Shown one piece after another: positions 9,054-19,538 of a DNA stretch of 64,000 nucleotides. Made by a program: the position numbers and the translations under genes. Source of the stretch: Saprospiraceae bacterium (GTDB lineage: Bacteria; Bacteroidota; Bacteroidia; Chitinophagales; Saprospiraceae); assembly GCA_020629715.1 (NCBI GenBank), contig JAHDCU010000004.1, positions 423,338 to 487,337 on the forward strand, in the 5' to 3' direction. How positions within the stretch are numbered: position 1 is the first letter of the stretch; every line of letters begins with the position of its first letter. The notes beneath the pieces were generated by a model, which saw only the letters and a program-made list of their open reading frames with translations, did not search any database and had not been told where the DNA came from.

Positions 9054-9087
9054 AAAGCGGTAACAAACCTAAGTTCATTACCGCTTT
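9054..9087 (-). terminator. Intrinsic terminator of hppA (duplicated element, copy 2)
   Basis: The arms AAAGCGGTAA (9054-9063) and TTACCGCTTT (9078-9087) form a perfect 10-bp stem; on the minus strand it is followed by TTTG. It shares the left arm and the loop sequence CAAACCTAA with the terminator at 7450-7485. Confidence 0.82.
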
Positions 9088-9168
9088 ATTCCGATGCTTC
9101 GATCGAAACTACTATTCCGATCCTAACATCAATTTGATATGTTCGAGATATTTATATCTCTATATGTC

Positions 9169-11349
9169 TTATCCTAAGAATGGTGCTATCACAAGCGCCA
9201 CTACTGACATTAATTTCAATAAGATATTGAGTGAAGGACCAGAAGTATCTTTAAATGGATCACCTACCGTATCACCTACTACGGTTGCTTTGTGAGCATC
9301 AGATCCTTTGTAATACATTTGGCCGTTGATTTCTACACCTTCTTCAAACATCTTCTTTGCATTATCCCATGCACCACCGGCATTGGATTGGAAGATTGCC
9401 ATCAATACTCCACATACAGTAACACCGGCAAGCAATCCACCAAGCATCTCCGCTCCACCTAGGAAACCAACGATGACTGGAGAAATTACCGCTAGAAGAC
9501 CTGGCACAACCATTTCTCTAATTGATGCTGCTGTAGATATCGCAACACATTTGTCATATTCTGCTTTACCATCAGCGGCATTGAACGTATCCTGATCAGC
9601 TTTAGACCAATCTTTCATATCCTTTCCTTCATTTTTATTCATCACATTGAGTGCTGCTTTCAGTTCTGGAATAGTTTTGAATTGTCTTCTTACTTCTTGG
9701 ATCATATCCATAGCTGCTCTACCTACTGCATTCATAGATAATGCAGAGAATAAAAATGGTAACATACCACCCACTAGCAATGCTGCCATCACCTGAGGAT
9801 TCATGATATTGATACCGCTTAATTGTGTTGTAGGGTGAGCGACGTTATATGCTGTGATAAATGCTGCAAATAAAGCTAAAGTAGTCAAGGCAGCAGATCC
9901 AATTGCGAATCCTTTACCAATGGCTGCTGTAGTATTACCTACGGCATCAAGCTTATCTGTTTTTTGTCTTACTTCTTTAGGCAGTTCTGCCATCTCAGCG
10001 ATACCACCTGCATTATCTGCAATCGGTCCGTATGCATCTACCGCTAGTTGGATACCTGTATTAGATAACATCCCTACGGCTGCTATGGCAATACCATATA
10101 GTCCAGCAAAGTGGTGAGCACCTATGATAGCTACACCTAAGATCAAGATAGGAATAGCAGTAGATTGCATCCCTACACCTAGACCAGCAATAATGTTAGT
10201 CGCTGCTCCAGTCACTGACTGATCTACGATAGATTGTACTGGCTTAGTACCCGTACCTGTATAAAATTCGGTAATCAAACCAATCAAAAGACCAGCAGCT
10301 AATCCAAACAATACCGCCCAGAATACACCCATGCTATTATAAGTTTCACCATTGAATGTCCATTCTGCAGGAAGCATCCATTTAGAGATTGCAAAGGTAG
10401 CTCCTACCATGAGTGCAAATGAAAGGTATTCTCCTAGGTTAAGTGCCTTTTGTGGGTCACCACCATCTTTCACTTTCACAAAGAAAGTACCGATGATAGA
10501 TGTAATGATACCAACACCAGCAAGTAGCAATGGCAAAAGTACCGCAGATAGACCATCAAAATTATCAGCCCATCCTGGCACCGTCATGAATGCTGCACCT
10601 AATACCATCGTACCGATGATAGATCCTACATAGGATTCGAATAGATCGGCTCCCATACCAGCTACATCACCTACATTATCACCAACATTATCCGCAATAG
10701 TTGCAGGGTTAAGAGGGTGATCTTCAGGGATACCTGCCTCCACTTTACCTACAAGGTCAGCTCCTACATCGGCTGCCTTTGTATATATACCTCCACCTAC
10801 TCTTGCAAACAATGCAATAGAAGAAGCACCAAATGAAAATCCAGTGATAACGGTAATTACTTGGTTGATATCCCAACCGTCCATATTGTTATAAAATAAG
10901 AATAGCGATCCAAGACCTAGAAGACCAAGACCTACTACACCAAGACCCATCACAGCACCACCGCTGAATGCAACTTCTAATGCTTTTCCTAGGCTTGTTC
11001 TAGCTGCATTGGTTGTACGTACGTTAGCCTTAGTGGCCACTTTCATACCAATGAATCCAGCTAATGCAGAACATATAGCTCCAAGTACAAATGATAGAGC
11101 AACAAGAGGAGATGACCCTTCCTGCATACCACTCCAAACCATTAAGATGGTCACTGCAATTACAAAAATTGAAAGCACTTTATATTCCGCTTTTAAAAAG
11201 GCCATGGCACCGTCAGAAATATTATCTGCGATTCGAGCCATTTTGTCTGATCCCACTTCTTGTTTAGAAACCCATGCAGACTTCCAAAAAGTGTATAATA
11301 AGGCTACAACTCCAAATATTGGAATCATGATGATAATCGTGTTCGCCAT
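9169..11349 (-). CDS. hppA: Membrane-bound ion-pumping pyrophosphatase (K+-dependent type)
   Basis: A 726-residue polytopic protein that hydrolyses pyrophosphate and pumps H+ or Na+ across the inner membrane. About 16 hydrophobic segments are visible. The catalytic loops are intact: [14 protein letters not shown] (185-198) and [13 protein letters not shown] (about 216-228). The motif [10 protein letters not shown] carries Ala where K+-independent pumps have Lys, so this should be the K+-dependent subfamily, which in Bacteroidota often moves Na+; the transported ion cannot be settled by eye. The gene is a single unit with a near-perfect phylum promoter upstream and an intrinsic terminator downstream. 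It recovers energy from pyrophosphate released by biosynthesis. Confidence 0.95.
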   Translation of the reverse strand: MANTIIIMIPIFGVVALLYTFWKSAWVSKQEVGSDKMARIADNISDGAMAFLKAEYKVLSIFVIAVTILMVWSGMQEGSSPLVALSFVLGAICSALAGFIGMKVATKANVRTTNAARTSLGKALEVAFSGGAVMGLGVVGLGLLGLGSLFLFYNNMDGWDINQVITVITGFSFGASSIALFARVGGGIYTKAADVGADLVGKVEAGIPEDHPLNPATIADNVGDNVGDVAGMGADLFESYVGSIIGTMVLGAAFMTVPGWADNFDGLSAVLLPLLLAGVGIITSIIGTFFVKVKDGGDPQKALNLGEYLSFALMVGATFAISKWMLPAEWTFNGETYNSMGVFWAVLFGLAAGLLIGLITEFYTGTGTKPVQSIVDQSVTGAATNIIAGLGVGMQSTAIPILILGVAIIGAHHFAGLYGIAIAAVGMLSNTGIQLAVDAYGPIADNAGGIAEMAELPKEVRQKTDKLDAVGNTTAAIGKGFAIGSAALTTLALFAAFITAYNVAHPTTQLSGINIMNPQVMAALLVGGMLPFLFSALSMNAVGRAAMDMIQEVRRQFKTIPELKAALNVMNKNEGKDMKDWSKADQDTFNAADGKAEYDKCVAISTAASIREMVVPGLLAVISPVIVGFLGGAEMLGGLLAGVTVCGVLMAIFQSNAGGAWDNAKKMFEEGVEINGQMYYKGSDAHKATVVGDTVGDPFKDTSGPSLNILLKLMSVVALVIAPFLG

Positions 11350-11404
11350 TATGACTTAGTTATTTCGTTAGTAAAATTTGATATATATTTTTCAAAATCA
11401 GGCG

Positions 11405-11435
11405 CAAAAGTAACTTTAATCACCTTAAAAACAAA
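11405..11435 (-). promoter_or_regulatory. Bacteroidota-type promoter of hppA
   Basis: On the minus strand, TTTG (11435-11432), a 19-bp spacer and TACTTTTG (11412-11405) match the phylum consensus TTTG-N19-TAnnTTTG exactly. The transcript should start near 11399, giving a leader of about 50 nt before the ATG at 11349. Confidence 0.82.
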
Positions 11436-11570
11436 GGGAATGCACTACTTAAAGCCACTTGTACACTAACTACTTTAAGCGCAGCTTTTATTAATCCAAT
11501 TTGCTATAAAGCCTATACTTCTGTGGTAAAGAAAGCATCCGCAATGTTAAGCAACATGTAAGTTTATTTT

Positions 11571-11578
11571 TAGATTTG
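11571..11578 (+). promoter_or_regulatory. -7 element of the metal-regulator operon
   Basis: TAGATTTG matches TAnnTTTG and would place the transcript start within a few bases of the ATG at 11587, so the mRNA would be almost leaderless; a start at the Met codon 11596 would leave about 10 nt. No good TTTG lies at the right distance upstream. A small inverted repeat (ATGTT-AAGC-AACAT at 11544-11557) sits where the -33 box should be and might be an operator; the arms are only 5 bp, so this is weak. Confidence 0.45.
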
Positions 11579-11586
11579 TCTAAATT

Positions 11587-12258
11587 ATGAATTCAATGTA
11601 TACATTTGCTGAAGAAAACTATATCAAAGCCATCTTTAAGATAGCAGAACGAGAGCAAAATAGTGTAGGCACCAATGCGATAGCCAAAGTCATGAGTACT
11701 AGTGCCGCATCCGTATCTGATATGTTGAGAAAACTTTCGGATAAGGGTCTTATCCACTATGAAAAGTATAAAGGTGTAACACTTACGCATGATGGAAGTC
11801 GATTAGCTACACAGCTCATAAGAAAACACAGACTCTGGGAAGTTTTTCTTGTAGACAAACTCAAATTTAGATGGGATCAGGTACATGATATTGCCGAAGA
11901 GCTAGAGCATATAAACTCTGATGAGCTTATTAGAAGGCTTGATGTATTTCTAGGTTCACCAAAATTTGATCCACATGGTGATCCTATACCCAATGCCCAA
12001 GGAAAATTTACACTTCGAAATCAAGTAACGCTGACTGATCTACAGCTCGAACAACAGGGAGTATTAGTAGGTGTAAAAGAGCATACTACACCTTTTTTAG
12101 AATATCTCAATGAGCTAAAAATTGGACTAGGAACCCATATGAAAATTATCAAAATAAATGCCTTTGATGAATCAATAACTATTATCATCAACCAATCACA
12201 AAAGCATAATATCTCTAAAAAAACTGCCGCTAACCTTCAAGTCAAAGTAGTTAAATAA
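11587..12258 (+). CDS. DtxR/MntR-family metal-dependent transcriptional repressor
   Basis: 223 residues in the order winged helix (about 5-65, with AEENYIKAIFKIAE and a recognition helix near SAASVSDMLRKL), metal-binding dimerisation domain (about 66-140, with RKHRLWEVF and HDIAEELEHI, where His and Glu ligands are expected) and a C-terminal SH3/FeoA-like domain (about 150-220). Such repressors bind Mn2+ or Fe2+ and shut off metal uptake genes. It is the first gene of a three-gene unit with a metal-binding protein and an ABC ATPase, 9 bp apart, so it most likely controls that unit itself. Mn versus Fe cannot be told from sequence alone. The start could be 11587 or the Met at 11596. Confidence 0.9.
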   Translation: MNSMYTFAEENYIKAIFKIAEREQNSVGTNAIAKVMSTSAASVSDMLRKLSDKGLIHYEKYKGVTLTHDGSRLATQLIRKHRLWEVFLVDKLKFRWDQVHDIAEELEHINSDELIRRLDVFLGSPKFDPHGDPIPNAQGKFTLRNQVTLTDLQLEQQGVLVGVKEHTTPFLEYLNELKIGLGTHMKIIKINAFDESITIIINQSQKHNISKKTAANLQVKVVK

Positions 12259-12267
12259 CACAGCACC

Positions 12268-13266
12268 ATGATAAAATATATCTATACCATAATCACAATT
12301 TTGCTACTTAGCATCAATACTCATGCCCAAGATGATAAACTAAACGTCCTATCCTCGGCCAACATTTTTGCCGATATGGCTTCTAATATTGGTGGCGATC
12401 TGATCAATTCTGACTTTATCGTCCCAACTGGGGGTGACCCACATCTATACGAGCCTACTCCTAGCGATGTACTCCGAGTCACTAAAGCTGATATAATTTT
12501 GCTTAATGGTCTGACCTTTGAAGGATGGATCAATGAACTCATTGAAAATTCTGGCACGAAAGCGAAAGTATATACTATCACAAAAGGGATAAATGCCATC
12601 ACCAGCTCCGAGTATGAAAACTCTGCAGATCCTCATGCTTGGATGGATGCCTCCAATGCTCTCATTTATGCCGACAACATATATGCCGCATTCGCTGAAA
12701 ATGATGCAAAGAATAAAGTGTTATATAAATCACTACTCAATTCTTATAAGCAAAAGTTAAGTGCATGTGATGCTAATATTGAAGAAAAAATCTCTCAAAT
12801 ACCCAGCGATAAAAGAATTTTGATCACAAGCCATGATGCATTTTCGTATTATGGAAAAAGATATGGCATCCAACTAGAAGCACTACTTGGAATATCGACG
12901 GAAGCAGAAATAAGAACTTCAGACATCAGCCGAGTCAATAAAATAATTAAGGAAAAATCTATCCCAGCAATATTTGTGGAAAGTACTATCAACCCTAAAG
13001 TATTGAAGCAGATCGCCAAAGATAATGATGTGGTGATCGGTGGCGAACTTTTTGCCGATAGCCTAGATGATCCTGAAAAGGAGGCTGGATCTTATATTGG
13101 CATGATGAATCATAACACAGCAGTCATAGTAAAAGCACTGACAGCGCTTTCATCTGAAAAGAACATTCTCCCCGCGGAAGATAGTAGCTCAAACTTAGGA
13201 CTGTATTTAATCATAGGATTATTTCTTATCGCTGGTCTTCTACTCATGATCAAAAAACTAAGCTAA
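12268..13266 (+). CDS. Zn/Mn-type ABC transporter substrate-binding protein with C-terminal membrane anchor
   Basis: 332 residues. A signal peptide (cleavage near THAQ) is followed by the cluster A-I metal-binding fold. The ligand positions expected for the family are visible: His in GGDPHLYEP, His in DPHAWMD, a His/Asp near TSHDAF and an acidic residue in GGELFADSL. It captures Mn2+ or Zn2+ in the periplasm for import. The odd point is the C-terminus: the last 26 residues are a hydrophobic helix ending in Lys (IIGLFLIAGLLLMIKKLS), so the protein would be tail-anchored rather than free or lipidated. It lies between the repressor and the ATPase gene; no permease gene follows. Confidence 0.88.
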   Translation: MIKYIYTIITILLLSINTHAQDDKLNVLSSANIFADMASNIGGDLINSDFIVPTGGDPHLYEPTPSDVLRVTKADIILLNGLTFEGWINELIENSGTKAKVYTITKGINAITSSEYENSADPHAWMDASNALIYADNIYAAFAENDAKNKVLYKSLLNSYKQKLSACDANIEEKISQIPSDKRILITSHDAFSYYGKRYGIQLEALLGISTEAEIRTSDISRVNKIIKEKSIPAIFVESTINPKVLKQIAKDNDVVIGGELFADSLDDPEKEAGSYIGMMNHNTAVIVKALTALSSEKNILPAEDSSSNLGLYLIIGLFLIAGLLLMIKKLS

Positions 13267-13268
13267 TC

Positions 13269-14006
13269 ATGGGAACAGTCAAAGTAGAGCGACTATCAGT
13301 ATCTTATGGTCAAAAACGTGTATTAGCCAATATAAACCTTGAGCTCAAAGAGAGTAGCATATATGGAGTCGTTGGGCCAAATGGTGCAGGTAAGTCTACC
13401 CTCTTCAAAGCAATCCTAGATCTTATAGAATATGATACCGGCGAAATATCCGTATTAGGTGGTAAAATCGTAGATCACCGTAAAAAAGTTGCATACGTAC
13501 CACAAAAAGATGATGTAGATTGGAAGTTTCCAGCTACCGTATACGATGTAGTGAGCCAAGGGAGATATCCACATAAAAAGATCCTTCAAAGATTAAATCA
13601 GGACGATCATAAAATCATAGATGCGTCCCTAGAAGAACTCGGTATTCTAGACTTGAAGGATAGACAAATCGGGCAGCTTTCTGGAGGTCAACAACAACGA
13701 GTTTTTATCGCAAGAGCATTAGCACAAGAGGCAGATATTTTCTTTTTGGATGAGCCTTTTGTAGGGGTAGATATGACGACAGAAGAAAAAATAATTAGCA
13801 CCCTAAAACGGTTGAGATCTGAAGGGAAAACACTCTTGGTAGTTCATCACGATTTATCAACTGTAGAAGCTTATTTTGACCATGTCATACTTTTGAATCA
13901 ACGCCTTATAGCCTGTGGGAAGACCTCAGAGATGTTTACGCAAGAAAACATTGCCAAATGCTACGGTGCTCAGTTGACTATTTTGAATAAGGCAGGAAGA
14001 GGATAA
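13269..14006 (+). CDS. Metal ABC transporter ATP-binding protein (MntB/ZnuC-like)
   Basis: A 245-residue single ABC ATPase domain: Walker A GPNGAGKST (about 37-45), Q-loop AYVPQKDDVDWKFP, signature LSGGQQQR, Walker B DIFFLDEPF and H-loop VVHHDLS. The Q-loop sequence PQ-x-x-x-VDW-x-FP is typical of Mn/Zn/Fe importers with cluster A-I binding proteins. It begins 2 bp after the binding-protein gene. The permease normally encoded next to it is absent; the next gene converges from the other strand after 7 bp. It either works with a permease encoded elsewhere or the operon has lost that gene. Confidence 0.9.
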   Translation: MGTVKVERLSVSYGQKRVLANINLELKESSIYGVVGPNGAGKSTLFKAILDLIEYDTGEISVLGGKIVDHRKKVAYVPQKDDVDWKFPATVYDVVSQGRYPHKKILQRLNQDDHKIIDASLEELGILDLKDRQIGQLSGGQQQRVFIARALAQEADIFFLDEPFVGVDMTTEEKIISTLKRLRSEGKTLLVVHHDLSTVEAYFDHVILLNQRLIACGKTSEMFTQENIAKCYGAQLTILNKAGRG

Positions 14007-14013
14007 ATAACTA

Positions 14014-15537
14014 TTACCTCAATCGATACCTTAAACCAAGATTCAGGTTAACTTGCCTATATCCGATACGTCCTAAAACTTCATTGGATACGCTACCGTA
14101 TGTAAACTGGGGTATCAGGTCAATAGAAAATCGATCAGAAAGTTGATATCTAATGGGTACGGAAAGTCGATAAGATATGTCAAATGACTTAAAGGGTTGA
14201 TTTTGTGGATCAGTATTGATATCAATAATCCTTAATGACTCATTTAGAGTTTTGCCCAATTGGCTTGTTGTAAAATTCAGTATCAAGCCTCCTTGAATGC
14301 CTAAATTAAACTTAGATAAATCTTTATGCCATCCTAATTCTATAGGTAGACTCCATCTTTTGATGGAATTGTAATGAACAACTTCTCTCGTTCTTCTTAC
14401 ATTCACATGGGTACTACCGAACTCTTGTCTAAGCGTATCACCAGTTGATTCCTGTAACCAAACTCTTAACAATGCATTTCCCTTAAATCGAGTCGTGTCT
14501 GTGACCTCTATATGATCAAACTTGCTCCATAAACTATGGTATTCTATGCCTGTATTAATACTCCAATTGCCCTTGAATGAAGTTGATAATCCTAGCCCTG
14601 CACTTGATCCAAAGTAATTTTGATGGGCAGAATTAAGTTGATCCTCTAATTGAGGCAATTGAGCAATTGTATAATTCAACCCAAATGCATTAATGCCATA
14701 AAATGCGTTTATACTTAGATCGATAGGCGTTTCTACGCTAAAGTTTTTCTTATCAAAAGCCACTAATTCAGGAATTCTATCTTGGATACGTTCATTCTCA
14801 TATGAAAGTAATTGAATAGGATTCGAATTAGTTAGTGGGTAGATATCTGATATTTCATGACTTTGACTTAGTCCATCAATACTTATTCTTTCTCTATTTA
14901 TTCTTTGATCGTTAATCTCATTCTTTACGATAGTTTGATTTTCACGATGACTTGGAGCTTCTGCATTAACACCAGGATCACTTTCAAATATATTCTCATA
15001 TATATTTGATGTATTCGTGCTATTCAAATTCTCTTGTCGAGAATTTTGATCCACTATATTTTCACCCTCAACACCAGAATAAGGATTCTCATCCTGTGCA
15101 TGAAATCCAATAAGTGACTTTTTCGTTTCTTGATAAATATCTTGATTTCTTTGAGCTAAGGTTTTTGGCTCCGATTCACTCTCATTTTGTAGTTCAGCAG
15201 TACTAGAATTTGATCGCGAATTAACTTGCGTACATTCTGCAGCATCTGTAGCTAATTTTTCATGTGGCGGTAAATTTTCTGCAACGTTAGAATCATATAA
15301 GTCTTTGTTTGACCAAGAGTGTATTTTTAAACTTAATAAAATGATTAGGACCAATCCCAATAGAACAATAACAGACCATTTTATCCATCTTGATCTATTG
15401 ATAACCTGAGCTTGTCTCGGCAAAGGCTCATCCATTTCACTTTGGATATCATCCCACAAACCATCTGCATCAAAACCATCATTCTCATGTTTTTGATTTC
15501 TGAATCTACTTTGTAATTCGTTTTCAAATTTATTCAT
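14014..15537 (-). CDS. Membrane protein with anti-sigma-like N-terminus and C-terminal barrel-like domain
   Basis: 507 residues. The N-terminus (MNKFENELQSRFRNQKHE then DGLWDDIQSEMD) is a short cytosolic part, followed by one membrane helix at about 51-69. A long Asn/Glu/Ser-rich linker (about 75-260) leads to a strand-rich domain (about 270-507) that ends in RYRLR and resembles outer membrane porin-like domains. Its ATG shares one base with the stop of the ECF sigma gene upstream (TGATG), so the two are translationally coupled. That geometry and the N-terminal helix suggest it senses the envelope and controls the sigma factor. Function beyond that is inference; no ZAS-type zinc motif is seen. 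Confidence 0.6.
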   Translation of the reverse strand: MNKFENELQSRFRNQKHENDGFDADGLWDDIQSEMDEPLPRQAQVINRSRWIKWSVIVLLGLVLIILLSLKIHSWSNKDLYDSNVAENLPPHEKLATDAAECTQVNSRSNSSTAELQNESESEPKTLAQRNQDIYQETKKSLIGFHAQDENPYSGVEGENIVDQNSRQENLNSTNTSNIYENIFESDPGVNAEAPSHRENQTIVKNEINDQRINRERISIDGLSQSHEISDIYPLTNSNPIQLLSYENERIQDRIPELVAFDKKNFSVETPIDLSINAFYGINAFGLNYTIAQLPQLEDQLNSAHQNYFGSSAGLGLSTSFKGNWSINTGIEYHSLWSKFDHIEVTDTTRFKGNALLRVWLQESTGDTLRQEFGSTHVNVRRTREVVHYNSIKRWSLPIELGWHKDLSKFNLGIQGGLILNFTTSQLGKTLNESLRIIDINTDPQNQPFKSFDISYRLSVPIRYQLSDRFSIDLIPQFTYGSVSNEVLGRIGYRQVNLNLGLRYRLR

Positions 15538-16106
15538 CAGGATATATAATTTAGGGTCAGTGGGTAAGAGTCACTAGAGTTATATTTCGATTGTACTATT
15601 GTTTTTTTTAACCAAGTCCGCGCTCGTGATAGTTTTTTACGTGACAGGGCTGGTGATATGCCTAGGATGTTTGCAATTTCATCATGTGAATAACCATCTA
15701 TTACATATAGATTGAATACAGCAAAGTAAGCTTCGGGAAGCGTTTTGATAATGCCAAGTAATTTCTCATCAGTAGTATCCTTAAAATTATTTGAACTGAG
15801 ATGTTTGACATGAATATCAGCATCAAATTCCTCATTGCTTTGCTTGATTACTCGTTGATTGTAATTTATAGAAGTATTTACAGCAATACTTATGGCCCAT
15901 TTTTTCAAGTCTCCTTTTTCCGAATTATACGTATGGAGTTTTGAAAATAGTTTTATATAACTCTCTTGTAAAACATCTTTTACAAACGATCGATCACGTA
16001 AATAGCGGTTTACTATTGCTCTTAAATAGGGCAGCAGAATACCATAGAGCTCTTTCTGAGCATCTCGATTCTGCGTAATACAGGATTCTATAAGATGTTG
16101 ACTAAT
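15537..16106 (-). CDS. ECF RNA polymerase sigma factor, start codon unclear
   Basis: Minus-strand translation gives a full ECF sigma factor of about 189 residues. Region 2 is ELYGILLPYLRAIVNRYL through SFVKDVLQESYIKLF, and region 4 is LLGIIKTLPEAYFAVFNLYV then YSHDEIANILGIS. The frame is closed by TAA at 16115-16113. Between that stop and region 2 there is no ATG, GTG or TTG in frame: the first candidates are CTG (16109) and ATT (16106). The first standard start, TTG at 15908, would delete all of region 2 and cannot give a working factor. The gene therefore uses a rare start or is decayed at its 5' end. It follows a terminator and is coupled to the membrane protein downstream. Confidence 0.75.
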   Translation of the reverse strand: MSQHLIESCITQNRDAQKELYGILLPYLRAIVNRYLRDRSFVKDVLQESYIKLFSKLHTYNSEKGDLKKWAISIAVNTSINYNQRVIKQSNEEFDADIHVKHLSSNNFKDTTDEKLLGIIKTLPEAYFAVFNLYVIDGYSHDEIANILGISPALSRKKLSRARTWLKKTIVQSKYNSSDSYPLTLNYIS

Positions 16107-16130
16107 CAGATTTTAAATAATTAATGTGTT

Positions 16131-16161
16131 AAAAGTACAGGCATTTTTATGCCTGTACTTT
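16131..16161 (-). terminator. Intrinsic terminator between the SprB-repeat lipoprotein and the sigma gene
   Basis: A perfect 13-bp stem (AAAGTACAGGCAT at 16132-16144, ATGCCTGTACTTT at 16149-16161) with loop TTTT; on the minus strand it is followed by TTTTAA. It lies about 25 bp before the first possible sigma start, leaving little room for a separate promoter. Confidence 0.85.
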
Positions 16162-16192
16162 CTGTAATAATGTCTGTGATATTTAAGATTTC

Positions 16193-17185
16193 CTATTCCA
16201 CCGTGTATACATCTGACACTATACAACCTTCTGAGTCGATGATAGTTAATCCATAATCTCCGGTTTCTGTAACTTCTATACTTTCTGTTATTTCACCAGT
16301 TGACCATTCATAAATATAGGGCGGCGTACCTCCGCTAACCCATACGGATAATAAATTTGAATTACTTGATGTATCTGCCAACATAATACCCCCGGTAAAA
16401 TTATTACATGGTTCGGTACTTTCATACGTATATACATTGCTAACTAAGCATCCTTGTGCATCTATGATTGTCAGAGTATAATCACCTGGCTCATTGACTT
16501 CTATACTTTCTGTTGTTTCACCAGTAGACCACTCATACGAGTATGGAGACGTACCACCACTAACCCATGCCGAAAGTAAATTATTGTTGAGTGTATCAAC
16601 CGTAATACCCCCAACGAAGTTATCACATGGGTCACTGCTGGCGTAATCATAAGAGTCCTCCACAATACATCCTTGAGCATCTATTATAGTTAGAGCATAT
16701 ATGCCAGGTACAGTAACTTCTATGCTTTCTGTATTTTCACCTGAGGACCATGCAAAAGTATAAGGAGCAGTACCACCATCAGTCCAAGCATTTAATAGTA
16801 TCCCCATTGAGTCTACAGAAATACCCCCTGTGAAATTAGCACAACCTGTATTTGTCTGATTATCGAGCGTATCCATTGCTGTACAACCATCACTATCAGT
16901 AACCATGACAAAGTTGGATTCGAGATCTAAAACTTCAATACTTTCTGTTGTTTCTCCAGAACCCCACTCATATACAAAAGGAGATGTACCACCACTAACT
17001 ACAGCTGAGTAAATAAAACCACCTGTACTTGATGAATCTATTTCTATAGAGACATCAAGATCGCAATTCACTACTACCGTTGGATTTTCTTCTTCTTCAT
17101 TTGTTATATCAATTTCTTCTTTATCACAGGATATAATGAGCATTCCCATCAAAAGGAAGCTTAGAAAACTTAATTTGAATTTCAT
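16193..17185 (-). CDS. Lipoprotein with four SprB/PKD-like repeats
   Basis: 330 residues. The signal ends in the lipobox IISC (Cys20), followed by an acidic spacer. The rest is four repeats of about 71-74 residues, each with a Cys-containing start (such as CNNFTGG), GGT-x-PY-x-YEW, SGE-x-TESIEV and a DxxGC end. These match the SprB-type repeats of Bacteroidota surface proteins, which are used in adhesion and gliding. Two Cys per repeat suggest internal disulfides. The coding DNA is correspondingly repetitive (about 16240-17060), so the copy number may vary between strains. It is upstream of the sigma gene but separated from it by a strong terminator. Confidence 0.82.
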   Translation of the reverse strand: MKFKLSFLSFLLMGMLIISCDKEEIDITNEEEENPTVVVNCDLDVSIEIDSSSTGGFIYSAVVSGGTSPFVYEWGSGETTESIEVLDLESNFVMVTDSDGCTAMDTLDNQTNTGCANFTGGISVDSMGILLNAWTDGGTAPYTFAWSSGENTESIEVTVPGIYALTIIDAQGCIVEDSYDYASSDPCDNFVGGITVDTLNNNLLSAWVSGGTSPYSYEWSTGETTESIEVNEPGDYTLTIIDAQGCLVSNVYTYESTEPCNNFTGGIMLADTSSNSNLLSVWVSGGTPPYIYEWSTGEITESIEVTETGDYGLTIIDSEGCIVSDVYTVE

Positions 17186-17316
17186 ATTCTAGTTTGTTTT
17201 TAAAGTCATAAATAAAATAGTCTGGTTCGAACATGACTTCTAATATGGTATACACATGGAATGAGCTGAATGTGACAGTAGAGCAAAAATTTATTTAGAA
17301 TTTCTTCTAAATAAAA

Positions 17317-17347
17317 AAAGCCCCATCAAAATATTTGATAGGGCTTT
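17317..17347 (-). terminator. Intrinsic terminator of the groESL operon
   Basis: GCCC and ATCAAA (17320-17330) pair with TTTGAT and GGGC (17334-17344), with one C/A mismatch; on the minus strand the stem is followed by seven T. It lies 34 bp beyond the groL stop. Confidence 0.85.
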
Positions 17348-17380
17348 ACAACTATTATGTATTAGGTCTTGCGACATTTC

Positions 17381-19033
<1,653 letters not shown>

Positions 19034-19096
19034 TTAAAATGAATGGTTTTAGAAAAATTGATTCTTAAAAAATTGGAATTGGGATCAGATATGTGC

Positions 19097-19363
19097 TTAG
19101 TCTAGTATGACTAATATATCATCTTCTCTCATGATCAAATAGTCAGTTCCTTCATAGTTGATTTCTTGTCCGGCATATTTTCCGTACAAAACTGTATCAC
19201 CTTTTGATACGGTCATAGCGTTTCCGTCTTTTCCAGGACCTACGGCTACAACTTCTCCTTTCTGAGGTTTTTCTTTTGCTGTATCAGGAATGATGATTCC
19301 ACCAGCTGTTTTTTCATCCGCGGATGCAGGCTTTACAACTACTCTGTCGTTGATTGGCTTCAT
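19097..19363 (-). CDS. groS: Co-chaperonin GroES
   Basis: 88 residues, complete. The N-terminal [11 protein letters not shown] strand, a mobile loop at about 16-32 ([14 protein letters not shown]) and the C-terminal [10 protein letters not shown] are all typical. Heptameric lid of GroEL. No CIRCE inverted repeat is visible upstream. Instead the upstream gap holds two copies of ATGGCAGAAT (19496-19505 and 19516-19525) around GCGGCA, which might be a heat-shock operator of another kind. Confidence 0.97.
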   Translation of the reverse strand: MKPINDRVVVKPASADEKTAGGIIIPDTAKEKPQKGEVVAVGPGKDGNAMTVSKGDTVLYGKYAGQEINYEGTDYLIMREDDILVILD

Positions 19364-19538
19364 AATAGAACTTTAGTTTTATTCTGAATGATTAAAATAA
19401 ATTACACCAGCTATATATCATTGATTGTGCCAATACGATTGTGCTGACAGAATAACAGGAGATATGAATACAAATACCTTGACGTTCATAAATTATGGCA
19501 GAATGAGCGGCAAGATGGCAGAATTTTTTATACCCGGA

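Noticed and set aside
9326..11359. Several plus-strand frames of 87-116 codons inside hppA
   Set aside because: All are opposite a highly conserved pump gene; long antisense frames are expected from its codon use.
16240..17060. A CRISPR-like repeat pattern
   Set aside because: Repeats are about 215-220 bp long, coding and in frame; they are SprB-type protein repeats.
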